Shown: positions 1 to 7,491 of the stretch, in pieces
Layout: each line of letters starts with the position of its first letter
Numbering within the stretch: the first letter of the stretch is position 1
Notes under the pieces: model-generated
Seen by the model: only the letters and a program-made list of their open reading frames with translations
The model's database searches: none
What the model was told of the DNA's origin: nothing
Assembly: GCF_028561755.1 (NCBI RefSeq)
Contig: NZ_JAQQTD010000004.1
Span: 62,001-126,000, forward strand
Length of the DNA: 64,000 bases
Origin: Altibacter sp. HG106
GTDB lineage: Bacteria; Bacteroidota; Bacteroidia; Flavobacteriales; Flavobacteriaceae
Reading direction: 5' to 3'
Translations under genes and position numbers: made by a program

Positions 1-1149
1 ACAAAGGGCTAATAAGTGGTATATGAAGGTCTTGGTTTCTCCATAGACCAGTCCTACATCCTTCGCAAAAACACCGGTTAATAACATCCCTACCATACCT
101 CCTACTCCATGACTCGGAAATACGTCTAGCGTATCGTCAATTTCGGTCCGTTCATGCCATCGAATGGCCAGATTACTCACCACCGCTGCGACAAATCCTA
201 TAAAAACACTCTGACCTATGGTCACAAACCCAGCGGCGGGTGTAATGGCCACCAAACCAACAATAGCGCCAATACAAGCGCCTAGTGCCGACATCTTCCG
301 GTGTTGCATTCTGTCAAAAAAGATCCAGGTAATCATGCTCGCGGCAGACGCCAAATTGGTGTTAGCAAAAGCAATTACTGCATCCGTATTTGCACCTAAA
401 GCAGAACCCGCATTAAATCCGAACCATCCAAACCAAAGCAAGCCAGTTCCCAAAATAACAAAGGGAATGTTTGCGGGACGCTCTATGGGTTCCTTCCGCT
501 TTCCTAAATAGATCGCTCCGGCCAAGGCGGCGATTCCAGCCGACATGTGTACAACCGTGCCTCCGGCAAAATCGAGCACGCCTAATTTCCGAAGGAGTCC
601 GTCTGGATGCCAGGTCATGTGCGCAAGTGGAGAATAAATAAACAAGGAAAACAGCACCATAAATAAGATATAGCTCCGGAAGCGTATGCGCTCGGCAAAA
701 CTACCGGTGATTAGCGCTGGTGTGATGATGGCGAATTTAAGTTGAAACAAGGCAAAAATGAGAAAAGGGATAGTTTCTGAAAATGCCGGATTAGGGGAAA
801 CGGTGACATTATTAAAATTGAAGTACGTAAATGGGTTTCCGATGATCCCATACACACTATCCCCAAACGCCAGGCTGAAGCCTACGACAACCCAAAGTAC
901 ACTTATTACACCTAAGGCAACAAAGCTCTGTAACATGGTTGAAATGACACTTTTTTTAGTAACCATTCCTCCGTAGAAGAAAGCCAGACCCGGTGTCATC
1001 AATAATACAAAAGCACTAGCCACGATCATCCAGGCGGTATCGCCTGAATCGATACCCTGAGCGGTTTCAAGATATTGATATTCGGTGCCCAGCAAGAGGC
1101 AAACCAAGACTAGTCCTGTTAGTACAATAAAATTAATTTTTCGTCCCAT
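1..1149 (-). CDS. amt: Ammonium transporter Amt (3' end outside window)
   Basis: Inner-membrane ammonium/ammonia channel of the Amt/MEP/Rh family. The 383 codons present start at an ATG (minus strand) and stay open to the window edge, so roughly the last tenth, including the cytoplasmic C-terminal tail, is missing. The conserved Amt signatures are visible: an Asp-Phe-Ala-Gly-Gly segment with D193, the pore twin histidines at H201 and H347 (in FPSHGVGG), and GWFGFNAGSA. Alternating hydrophobic segments match the 11-TM fold. A short N-terminal hydrophobic stretch may act as a signal peptide. No glnK is visible; it could lie beyond the left edge. The family and motif reading is strong. Confidence 0.95.
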   Translation of the reverse strand, partial: MGRKINFIVLTGLVLVCLLLGTEYQYLETAQGIDSGDTAWMIVASAFVLLMTPGLAFFYGGMVTKKSVISTMLQSFVALGVISVLWVVVGFSLAFGDSVYGIIGNPFTYFNFNNVTVSPNPAFSETIPFLIFALFQLKFAIITPALITGSFAERIRFRSYILFMVLFSLFIYSPLAHMTWHPDGLLRKLGVLDFAGGTVVHMSAGIAALAGAIYLGKRKEPIERPANIPFVILGTGLLWFGWFGFNAGSALGANTDAVIAFANTNLASAASMITWIFFDRMQHRKMSALGACIGAIVGLVAITPAAGFVTIGQSVFIGFVAAVVSNLAIRWHERTEIDDTLDVFPSHGVGGMVGMLLTGVFAKDVGLVYGETKTFIYHLLALC

Positions 1150-1203
1150 ACCCCCTACTATTTATAGTTTGATGAACTAAAAATATTATTTTATTGATTA
1201 ATC

Positions 1204-1222
1204 ACCCCAATTTTAATGGGGT
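1204..1222. other. Short stem-loop in the amt leader
   Basis: ACCCCA and TGGGGT form a perfect 6-bp stem around a 7-nt AT loop. It lies between the end of the ElaA-like gene and the amt start, both on the minus strand. No U-run follows in either direction, so it is not a classical terminator. It could be a leader element of amt or chance. Confidence 0.3.
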
Positions 1223-1248
1223 TATTATTCAATTTTTTAAGATTATTA

Positions 1249-1274
1249 GAATTCTAAAGGAATTTTAGGAATTC
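1249..1274 (-). terminator. AT-rich stem-loop after the ElaA-like gene
   Basis: Two GAATTC hexamers face each other and extend into a stem of about 10 bp with one bulged G and a tetraloop. It lies just 3' of the acetyltransferase stop on the minus strand. It may end the rpiB-CDF-acetyltransferase transcript. The following sequence is AT-rich but lacks a clean T-run, so the terminator call is weak. Confidence 0.35.
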
Positions 1275-1280
1275 AATAAT

Positions 1281-1721
1281 TTAAACTAAAATCATTGCAA
1301 TATGTGGAATTCCATCTTCGAGGTATTCGGTTCCTACAGTTTCAAAACCTAAGGAAGTATAGAACGCTAATAAATAGGTTTGCGCAGAAAGCTTGATGGG
1401 CTGGTTTGGAAACTTTTTCTGAAGTGTTTTAATAGAACTTCGCATGATCTGCCGACCCAGATTGTGTTTTCTATGAGAGGCGGCCACTACTACCCTTCCG
1501 ATGGCAGCCTCCTCGAAATAGATTCCCGGGGCGAAACAGCGTGTATAAGCAACGATGGTACCTTGTTCTTTACCAATAATATGAAGAGCTTGCTGATCTT
1601 TATTGTCCATATCTTGATACACGCAATCTTGCTCTACCACAAATATTTCGCTGCGTAGCCGCAGTATCTGATAGAGCTCTTCTAGTGTTAACGCCTCAAA
1701 AGATTTGGAAAATACATGCAT
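1281..1721 (-). CDS. GNAT acetyltransferase, ElaA-like
   Basis: Cytosolic GNAT-fold N-acetyltransferase of 146 aa, the usual length for the ElaA family. The N-terminal part (LYQILRLRSEIFVVEQ followed by VYQDMDNKD) is the ElaA hallmark. The acetyl-CoA-binding region (IGRVVVAASHRKHNLGRQIM) fits GNAT motif A, with the R/Q-x-x-G-x-G/A pattern relaxed to RKHNLG. The substrate of ElaA proteins is not established. It is the last gene of a tight leftward group with the CDF transporter (3 nt away) and rpiB, so it is probably co-transcribed with them. Confidence 0.85.
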   Translation of the reverse strand: MHVFSKSFEALTLEELYQILRLRSEIFVVEQDCVYQDMDNKDQQALHIIGKEQGTIVAYTRCFAPGIYFEEAAIGRVVVAASHRKHNLGRQIMRSSIKTLQKKFPNQPIKLSAQTYLLAFYTSLGFETVGTEYLEDGIPHIAMILV

Positions 1722-1724
1722 AGA

Positions 1725-2630
1725 TTAATCTTGAACAATGATGTCTTTTGCGTCGTCTTTTTGATATTCTGGTTGAATATTGACGTGATTTATACCGTAT
1801 TCCTCTTTCAAAATAAACTCCATGCTGTCAAGAATCCGATCAAATTGAGAAAGTGAAAGATCCTCATAAAAATCGACATGTGCTTCTAGATGAATTTCTT
1901 GTTCATTCAGTTGCCAAATATGGACATGATGCACATTTTTTATGGCAGCATCTTCTGAAATGCGTGCGCGTAATTCTTTGAGATTAATATCGTCTGGGGT
2001 GAATAACATGAGTACTTTGAACGAGCTTTTTAATAGATCGTATCCCATGTAAATAAGGTAGAGGGCGATAAGAACCGTAAGCGTACTGTCTACCCAGTAC
2101 CAACCAAAATAGCGCATCAAAAGGCCGCCTATTAATACCGCCACGGAAGCCGACATATCCGTAAATAGATGAAGATATGCAGACCTCATGTTCATATTGT
2201 CTTTGGCATTTTTCCGAAGCAACAACACGCTAAAACCATTGGCGGCTATGGCAATAAGAGCGAGCCAAATAACGAGTCCGCTTTCAATCGTCTGCGGATT
2301 GAAAAATCGCTCTACCGCTTCCACGATCAGATAGATTGCAATTACAAGTAAACTGGCGGCATTGACGAAGGCCGCGATGATTTCGGCTCTTTTGTATCCA
2401 AAGGTTTTATTAAAAGAAGCTTCTCGCTTTGAATAGGAATCGGCTATATAACTAATGATGAGCGACACTACATCACTAAAATTGTGAAGCGCGTCACTGA
2501 GTAGTGACAGGCTCCCGGAGATAATTCCTCCAATCACCTGGGCCACTGTGATGATTATGTTTAACACAATAGCAATCATTAGGTTTCTACCTTTCATTGC
2601 TAGGTGATGATGTTCATGCGAATGCCCCAT
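1725..2630 (-). CDS. Cation diffusion facilitator (Zn/Co/Cd exporter)
   Basis: Inner-membrane divalent metal/proton antiporter of the CDF family, CzcD/ZitB-like, 301 aa. It starts with a His-rich tail (GHSHEHHH), then has six predicted TM helices over about residues 15-205 and a cytoplasmic domain at about 210-290. The transport-site HxxxD pairs are visible in TM2 (SDALHNFSD) and TM5 (HLFTDMSAS). HVHIWQL and HLEAHVDF in the C-terminal domain match the metal-sensing dimer region. The gene lies 8 nt downstream of rpiB and is probably in the same transcript. Zn2+ is the likeliest substrate, but the sequence does not fix it. Confidence 0.92.
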   Translation of the reverse strand: MGHSHEHHHLAMKGRNLMIAIVLNIIITVAQVIGGIISGSLSLLSDALHNFSDVVSLIISYIADSYSKREASFNKTFGYKRAEIIAAFVNAASLLVIAIYLIVEAVERFFNPQTIESGLVIWLALIAIAANGFSVLLLRKNAKDNMNMRSAYLHLFTDMSASVAVLIGGLLMRYFGWYWVDSTLTVLIALYLIYMGYDLLKSSFKVLMLFTPDDINLKELRARISEDAAIKNVHHVHIWQLNEQEIHLEAHVDFYEDLSLSQFDRILDSMEFILKEEYGINHVNIQPEYQKDDAKDIIVQD

Positions 2631-2638
2631 GATATTCT

Positions 2639-3070
2639 TTATGAACAGGCGATCTTTTCAACTCTTCTTAGGTGTCGCCCGCCTTCAAAATCGGTGTTTA
2701 AAAAGACTTTAACCATATCTAATGCCTGTGGTTCACTGGTAAAACGAGCAGGAATACTTAACACATTAGCATCGTTATGTTCCCGAGCTAAAATGGCAAT
2801 TTCTTTGGTCCAACACAAGGCCGAACGTACCTTTTGATGTTTATTGGCCGTCATGGAAGCTCCGTTACCGCTTCCGCAGATAATAATTCCAAAATCAACC
2901 GAATTTTTTGCTACCGCTTCGGCTACCGGATGTACGAAATCAGGATAATCAACACTGTCATTAGCGTTGGTCCCTACATTGGTTACCTCGTGGCCTTCCC
3001 CTTCCAAATAATCGACAATAGTGTTTTTGTAATCCGTCCCGGCATGATCATTTCCGATGGCTATTTTCAT
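2639..3070 (-). CDS. rpiB: Ribose-5-phosphate isomerase B
   Basis: Interconverts ribose-5-phosphate and ribulose-5-phosphate in the pentose phosphate pathway. At 143 aa it has the normal RpiB length. The N-terminus KIAIGNDHAGTDYK and the central ICGSGNGASMTANK carry the active-site Cys and the phosphate-binding loop, and NVLSIPARF is the usual C-terminal signature. It is first in a leftward three-gene group, with a TAnnTTTG-type -7 box shortly upstream. RpiB and LacA-type isomerases are related, but without lac genes RpiB is the sensible call. Confidence 0.93.
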   Translation of the reverse strand: MKIAIGNDHAGTDYKNTIVDYLEGEGHEVTNVGTNANDSVDYPDFVHPVAEAVAKNSVDFGIIICGSGNGASMTANKHQKVRSALCWTKEIAILAREHNDANVLSIPARFTSEPQALDMVKVFLNTDFEGGRHLRRVEKIACS

Positions 3071-3086
3071 AATGATTTGTTTTCTA

Positions 3087-3094
3087 CAAATATA
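3087..3094 (-). promoter_or_regulatory. -7 box for rpiB
   Basis: On the minus strand this reads TATATTTG, a perfect match to the Bacteroidota TAnnTTTG -7 element, 17 nt before the rpiB start. No clear TTG at -33 was found. Confidence 0.55.
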
Positions 3095-3099
3095 CGGGA

Positions 3100-3615
3100 A
3101 GGGGGCCTTCTGTAGAAATTTCCTCTTAACTTTTACCCTGTACGACAGTCTTTCTAAAAAAGTAGCGAGTTAACAATGATCTAAACTTTAGTTAACAAAA
3201 GAAAGGTTTGCTGTTAGCAACTTTACCAAAACATTATTTGGAGATTACCATAGTATTTATCATATGATGAAATCTTAATGGTATCCAAAATTAAAGTCGC
3301 TGAATTCTACATCATTTTTCAACTTCCAAAATTCAGTTTCCAACAAAAAAAGAAACTAAAATTTTCAAAAATATCCGTGAAAAAATGGTTTTCAACAGTT
3401 GTTGATAGCAATTTTAAATCCCTTGGAATTCAAGGGGAGAGATTCTTAAATATATGTTAATTACCTGTTGCTAAAATCCTCTTTTTGAAAATAAAAATAA
3501 TACGTAAAAAAAGTTATACCGCTTATTAACATCTCATCATAAGCATCATTTTTTATTTAAAATTTTAAAAAGAAAAAGAAGTATTATACTATTTGTTGAT
3601 AACTGGAAATTCTCG
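3100..3615. other. Gene-free AT-rich region, candidate oriC
   Basis: This gene-free stretch holds several 9-mers close to the DnaA box (TTATCCACA and variants): TTTTCAACA at 3389-3397, TGTTGATAG at 3400-3408 (these two form an inverted pair), and TGTTGATAA at 3594-3602. Weaker copies occur near 3317 (TTTTCAACT) and 3336 (TTTCCAACA). A block of nearly pure A/T at about 3548-3590 could be an unwinding element. Transcription diverges around it: leftward genes to the left and mainly rightward genes to the right. That AT-rich strings also occur by chance is the main caveat; the DnaA box used by this lineage is not known to me with certainty. Confidence 0.45.
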
Positions 3616-3855
3616 TTACACGATACGAAGATGATCGCTCTGATCGAGCCCTTCAATGATGGAAGTAGCTTTGGAAACGTCGCTTTCGTGGACTTTCAGG
3701 CGAATGCCGCCGACGGCGTTACTGTGAAAAGGCAGGACGCCTATCATGGTTTCATTTTGAAAGACATGTGGAATTTCCTCCTGTTCTAAGAGCAACCGGA
3801 GGACAGCGTATTCGCTGGGATAGGTAAAGGTGGCTATCGTGACAAACTGTTCCAA
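3616..3855 (-). CDS. DUF2007 family protein
   Basis: Small cytosolic protein of 79 aa matching the DUF2007 (putative signal-transducing) family. It has the typical opening FVTIATFTYPSEYAVLRLLLEQEEIP, a central GIRLKV strand, and an ending IIEG. The fold is a ferredoxin-like GlnB-type domain; the function is unknown. It is transcribed away from rnr and ends at the candidate oriC. No signal peptide or TM segment. Confidence 0.82.
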   Translation of the reverse strand: MEQFVTIATFTYPSEYAVLRLLLEQEEIPHVFQNETMIGVLPFHSNAVGGIRLKVHESDVSKATSIIEGLDQSDHLRIV

Positions 3856-3952
3856 AGTAAGCTAACTAGCATATTACGAATGTATTAAATCTTTACAAAA
3901 TAAGAAGAGTGATTGCCTTATAAAACGTATTTTTACCGCTTAACCATACTAT

Positions 3953-6163
3953 ATGCCGAAACGAAAAAAGAGAAGAGGAAAACAAAAACAGAATCAAGCC
4001 CTTACAGAACAATTACTTACCGTCTTACGTAACCATGAAAACAATCCCCTTAATTACAAGCAGATTGCTGCACAACTAGGTGTCAATGATCCCAGTGCTC
4101 GTAATCATATCACAAAGAAGCTTAAGAAACTTAAGGAAAAAGGGACCATCAACGAAGTAAGCCGCGGAAAGTACCTGTGGGTACCGTCCAAAGATTACCA
4201 TACCGGAGTGGTAGATATGACCAGCCGCGGGCAGGCCTACATTGTCGTAGATGGCCTAGAACAAGATATCTTTGTCAATCAAAAGAATACTAATCGAGCC
4301 TTGCATGGCGACGTGGTGGAAGTCTATATTTTCAAACGTAGAAAACAGGGCAAGCTCGAAGGAGAAATTACCAAGGTGCTAGAACGGAAACGCACTGAGT
4401 TTGTAGGTACTATCGAAATTTCTGAACGTTTTGCTTTTGTGCAATGTAATGGTTACAACATGCCTACCGATATTTTTGTTCCAAAGAGTCAGATAGGAAA
4501 TGCCAATAACGGTGATAAGGTACTTGTAAAAATGGAAGGCTGGGAGGCGCATTCCGATTCTCCTGTGGGCAGCATTATCAAAGTCCTGGGAAAACCTGGA
4601 GAACACCATACCGAAATTCATGCGATTTTAGCGCAATACGGACTCCCATACGAATTTCCGAAAGAGGTAGAAGATTTTGCTAATAATCTCGATACCAGAA
4701 TTCACGAAAAAGAAATCAAGAAGCGTCGAGATATGCGAGAGGTTCTTACCTTCACTATCGATCCAAAAGATGCAAAGGATTTTGACGATGCGCTTTCTTT
4801 TGAAACCTTGGAGAACGGAAATTATGAAATAGGAATTCATATTGCTGATGTATCTCACTACCTACAGCCCGGAAATGTGTTAGATGATGAAGCCTTTGAG
4901 CGGGCCACGTCGGTATATTTGGTAGATCGAGTAGTACCGATGCTTCCGGAAATTTTATCGAATAATGCGTGTTCGCTTCGCCCCAATGAAGAAAAATATA
5001 CGTTCTCTGCTGTTTTTGAAATGAACAAAAAAGCGGAAGTGGTGAATCAATGGTTCGGAAGAACGGTCACGTATAGCGACGCTCGCTTTGCCTACGAAGA
5101 AGCTCAGGCTGTCATAGAACACGGTAGTGCTGAAAATGCAATAGTTCCGAAGGATATTGCCTTAAACGGAAAGGAGTATACCGTGCAAACCCCAATTGCT
5201 GAAGCGATTCTTACCTTAGATGAACTAGCCAAAAAATTGCGCACCAAGCGTATGCGTCAAGGGGCCATTTCATTTGATAAAGTAGAAGTGAAGTTCATTC
5301 TTGATGAACACAACGAACCGGAAGGTGTGTACTTCAAGGAAAGCAAGGATGCTAATAAGCTCATTGAAGAGTTTATGCTACTAGCCAATAGAAGTGTTGC
5401 CGAATTTATCGGAAAACAAAGTCCGAAGAAAACCTTTGTCTACCGCGTACACGACGAGCCGGATGATGAAAAGATTGCGTCGCTTGAAAAGTTTGTGAAG
5501 CGATTTGGATACTCTATGAATACGCGCGACCGTAAGTCGACTGCGGCTTCCTTGAACAAGTTGTTAAGCGATGTGGTCGGAAAAAAAGAACAAAATTTGG
5601 TAGATACGCTTGCCATCCGAAGCATGAGCAAGGCCGTATACACAACACATAACATTGGGCATTACGGACTCTCATTCGATTATTACACCCACTTTACATC
5701 ACCTATTCGACGGTATCCCGATGTGATGGTGCATCGCTTACTACAGCATTATTTAGACGGAAAGGATTCAGTAAAAGAAGATCCAATAGAAGACAAATGT
5801 GGCCACAGCAGCGAAATGGAAAACCTTGCCGCTAATGCAGAGCGGGATAGTATCAAGTACATGCAGGTGAAATATATGCAGGACCACCAAGATCAGGAAT
5901 TTCTTGGGGTGATTTCTGGAGTGACCGAATGGGGAATCTATGTGGAGATCATTTCGAACAAATGCGAAGGCATGGTGCGACTCCAAGATTTGAAAGATGA
6001 TCACTATGTATTTGATAAAGAGGAATATGCCGTGATCGGGCAACGAACCCATCATCGCTATACCTTGGGCGACGAGGTCTATGTAAAAGTAAAACAAGCC
6101 GATTTAGTGAGGAAGCATTTGGACTTTTTGATGTTAGGACATCGAAAAGACCTCGAAGACTAA
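3953..6163 (+). CDS. rnr: Ribonuclease R
   Basis: Processive 3'-5' exoribonuclease of the RNB family that degrades structured RNA and acts in rRNA and mRNA quality control. The 736 residues hold a basic N-terminus, a winged-helix region (about 15-70), cold-shock-type domains (about 75-230), the RNB catalytic domain from about 262 and an S1 domain (about 645-730). The catalytic aspartates are in IDPKDAKDFDDA near residues 269-280, and the conserved HFTSPIRRYPDVMVHRLL is present. It is the first gene of the rightward half of the window and sits about 100 bp from the divergent DUF2007 gene. Confidence 0.97.
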   Translation: MPKRKKRRGKQKQNQALTEQLLTVLRNHENNPLNYKQIAAQLGVNDPSARNHITKKLKKLKEKGTINEVSRGKYLWVPSKDYHTGVVDMTSRGQAYIVVDGLEQDIFVNQKNTNRALHGDVVEVYIFKRRKQGKLEGEITKVLERKRTEFVGTIEISERFAFVQCNGYNMPTDIFVPKSQIGNANNGDKVLVKMEGWEAHSDSPVGSIIKVLGKPGEHHTEIHAILAQYGLPYEFPKEVEDFANNLDTRIHEKEIKKRRDMREVLTFTIDPKDAKDFDDALSFETLENGNYEIGIHIADVSHYLQPGNVLDDEAFERATSVYLVDRVVPMLPEILSNNACSLRPNEEKYTFSAVFEMNKKAEVVNQWFGRTVTYSDARFAYEEAQAVIEHGSAENAIVPKDIALNGKEYTVQTPIAEAILTLDELAKKLRTKRMRQGAISFDKVEVKFILDEHNEPEGVYFKESKDANKLIEEFMLLANRSVAEFIGKQSPKKTFVYRVHDEPDDEKIASLEKFVKRFGYSMNTRDRKSTAASLNKLLSDVVGKKEQNLVDTLAIRSMSKAVYTTHNIGHYGLSFDYYTHFTSPIRRYPDVMVHRLLQHYLDGKDSVKEDPIEDKCGHSSEMENLAANAERDSIKYMQVKYMQDHQDQEFLGVISGVTEWGIYVEIISNKCEGMVRLQDLKDDHYVFDKEEYAVIGQRTHHRYTLGDEVYVKVKQADLVRKHLDFLMLGHRKDLED

Positions 6164-6189
6164 GCTAGATATTTGTACTTTTACATTTC

Positions 6190-6906
6190 ATGTTTGACGG
6201 TATCGGATATGCGGCCTTTTATGGATTCTTGCTGGCATTTGCAGTAGGGCCCGTCTTTTTTACCCTTATTGAAACCAGTATTACTAAAGGCTTTAAAGCC
6301 GGACTCTTCTTTGATCTGGGCGCTATTTTCGCAGATATTCTGTTCATTTTAGTGGCGTATTACAGTACCAGTCAGATTCTTACGAAAGTAAATGACGATC
6401 CCGGGTTGCTCATTTTTGGAGGTGTGGTGCTCATTGCTTACGGTGTGATTTCCTACATTCGTACCAATCGATCGTTCTTCAAAATTGTGCGAGAACATTA
6501 CTCTCTGAAAGTAAAAAAGAAATTAGGGAATCTTTTTCTGAAAGGATTTTTACTGAATTTTGTAAATTTTGGGGTTCTTGCTGGTTGGATCGGTACCATC
6601 ATCATGGCGAATGCCTTGACCACTTCTGAAAACGGTGTGCTGTTATTTCTAGCAACGGTTCTCATTGTCTTCTTCTGTACCGATTTACTAAAAATTGCGC
6701 TGGCAAAACGCCTAAAAAGTAGAATGACCCCACGGTTTGTTATCAAAACCAAGAAGTGGGTGAGTATTATTATCGCGGGATTTGGTGTGCTGTTGTTGCT
6801 TGAGGGGATTTTTCCGAAGCAAATACAGGCCGGACTAGAGCGCATTCCGGGAAAATCACATCCTTTAGAAAAACCCATTCCGCCCGTAGAAGAACCTATT
6901 GAATAA
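6190..6906 (+). CDS. LysE family translocator
   Basis: Inner-membrane exporter of the LysE/RhtB amino-acid efflux superfamily, 238 aa with about six hydrophobic segments. The N-terminus has the family signature (FLLAFAVGPVFFTLIETSITKGFKAGLFFDLGA cut short here to its key part: GPVFFTLIETS followed by KGFKAGL). The C-terminal tail is soluble and Pro/Glu-rich. It starts 26 nt after rnr and may be co-transcribed. The exported substrate cannot be read from the sequence. Confidence 0.85.
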   Translation: MFDGIGYAAFYGFLLAFAVGPVFFTLIETSITKGFKAGLFFDLGAIFADILFILVAYYSTSQILTKVNDDPGLLIFGGVVLIAYGVISYIRTNRSFFKIVREHYSLKVKKKLGNLFLKGFLLNFVNFGVLAGWIGTIIMANALTTSENGVLLFLATVLIVFFCTDLLKIALAKRLKSRMTPRFVIKTKKWVSIIIAGFGVLLLLEGIFPKQIQAGLERIPGKSHPLEKPIPPVEEPIE

Positions 6907-6936
6907 AAAAAAACCCTCAGGAGGTTCCTGAAGGTT
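6905..6936 (-). terminator. Intrinsic terminator of tRNA-Cys
   Basis: On the minus strand CCTTCAGGA-ACC-TCCTGAGGG forms a 9-bp stem (one G-T pair) followed by a run of T. It lies immediately after the tRNA-Cys 3' end. The run of T is on the minus strand only, so it serves the tRNA and not the LysE gene, whose stop codon it abuts. Confidence 0.85.
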
Positions 6937-6941
6937 TCTGG

Positions 6942-7012
6942 AGGCATCGAGCGGATTCGAACCGCTGTACAAGCTTTTGCAGAGCTCTGCCTAGCCACTC
7001 GGCCACGATGCC
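6942..7012 (-). tRNA. tRNA-Cys (GCA)
   Basis: The cloverleaf is complete on the minus strand, 71 nt. The acceptor pairs GGCATCG with CGATGCC, the D-stem is GCC/GGC, the anticodon stem is GAGCT/AGCTT with loop CTGCAAA (anticodon GCA), and the T-stem AGCGG/CCGCT encloses TTCGAAT. The discriminator base is U, as expected for cysteine. No CCA is encoded. It has its own -7 box upstream and a terminator downstream. Confidence 0.96.
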
Positions 7013-7023
7013 AATTGCGACCG

Positions 7024-7031
7024 CAAATATA
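7024..7031 (-). promoter_or_regulatory. -7 box for tRNA-Cys
   Basis: It reads TATATTTG on the minus strand, ending 12 nt before the mature tRNA 5' end, which is the right spacing for a short 5' leader. No clear -33 TTG was found. Confidence 0.55.
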
Positions 7032-7033
7032 AA

Positions 7034-7060
7034 AATAATACCAACAAAAAAGGTATTATT
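7034..7060 (-). terminator. Hairpin overlapping the folB stop
   Basis: AATAATACC and GGTATTATT form a perfect 9-bp stem with a 9-nt loop. On the minus strand it includes the folB stop codon and is followed by TTT. It may end folB transcription, and its 3' side overlaps the tRNA-Cys promoter. Confidence 0.5.
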
Positions 7061-7424
7061 TAGGGATTTCCCGTTGTCCGTGCATGCTAACACTTACCGC
7101 AGCAACATCTCCTCCAATAGGTGGATTTACCTTGGCCACCGATACGCGAACTTCAGAGACCACGGACAGTTCTTTAAAAATGCGATCGATGATTCGTTGA
7201 CCCACGTGTTCCAATAGTTTAGAGCGTTGTGCCATTTCAGTCTTTACAATGTGATTCAACTGTACGTAATCAACTGTGTCAACAAGGGCGTCGGTTTGTG
7301 CTGCCTTGGAAAGATCGGCCTTCACTTTCAGATTTACCAAATAGTCACTACCTATTTTTTCTTCTTCTGTCAAACAGCCGTGATGGGCGAAAATTCGAAT
7401 ATTTTTTAATCGAATGGAACTCAT
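7056..7424 (-). CDS. folB: Dihydroneopterin aldolase
   Basis: Cleaves 7,8-dihydroneopterin to 6-hydroxymethyl-dihydropterin and glycolaldehyde in folate synthesis. The 122-aa product has the FolB opening RLKNIRIFAHHGCLTEEEKIG with the substrate-binding Glu, a central TVDYVQL strand, and the C-terminal VRVSVAKVNPPIGG with the catalytic Lys. I chose the ATG giving MSSIRLKN, because the upstream Met would add a basic 14-residue tail not typical of FolB and would place the start across the glnS promoter region. The gene is divergent from glnS. Confidence 0.92.
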   Translation of the reverse strand: MSSIRLKNIRIFAHHGCLTEEEKIGSDYLVNLKVKADLSKAAQTDALVDTVDYVQLNHIVKTEMAQRSKLLEHVGQRIIDRIFKELSVVSEVRVSVAKVNPPIGGDVAAVSVSMHGQREIPK

Positions 7425-7454
7425 AGAGGGTGCTTTCCGCAAAGATACTTTTTT

Positions 7455-7462
7455 TACCTTTG
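7455..7462 (+). promoter_or_regulatory. -7 box for glnS
   Basis: TACCTTTG, a perfect TAnnTTTG match, 29 nt before the glnS start, within the folB-glnS divergent gap. The -33 element is not clear. Confidence 0.55.
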
Positions 7463-7491
7463 TCATTCGCTAGCAACCCTAATACAATCGC

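Noticed and set aside
3278-3460. 60-codon open frame inside the AT-rich gene-free region
   Set aside because: Composition is dominated by K, F, S and I as in random AT-rich DNA, with no ribosome-binding or promoter support and no recognisable motif.
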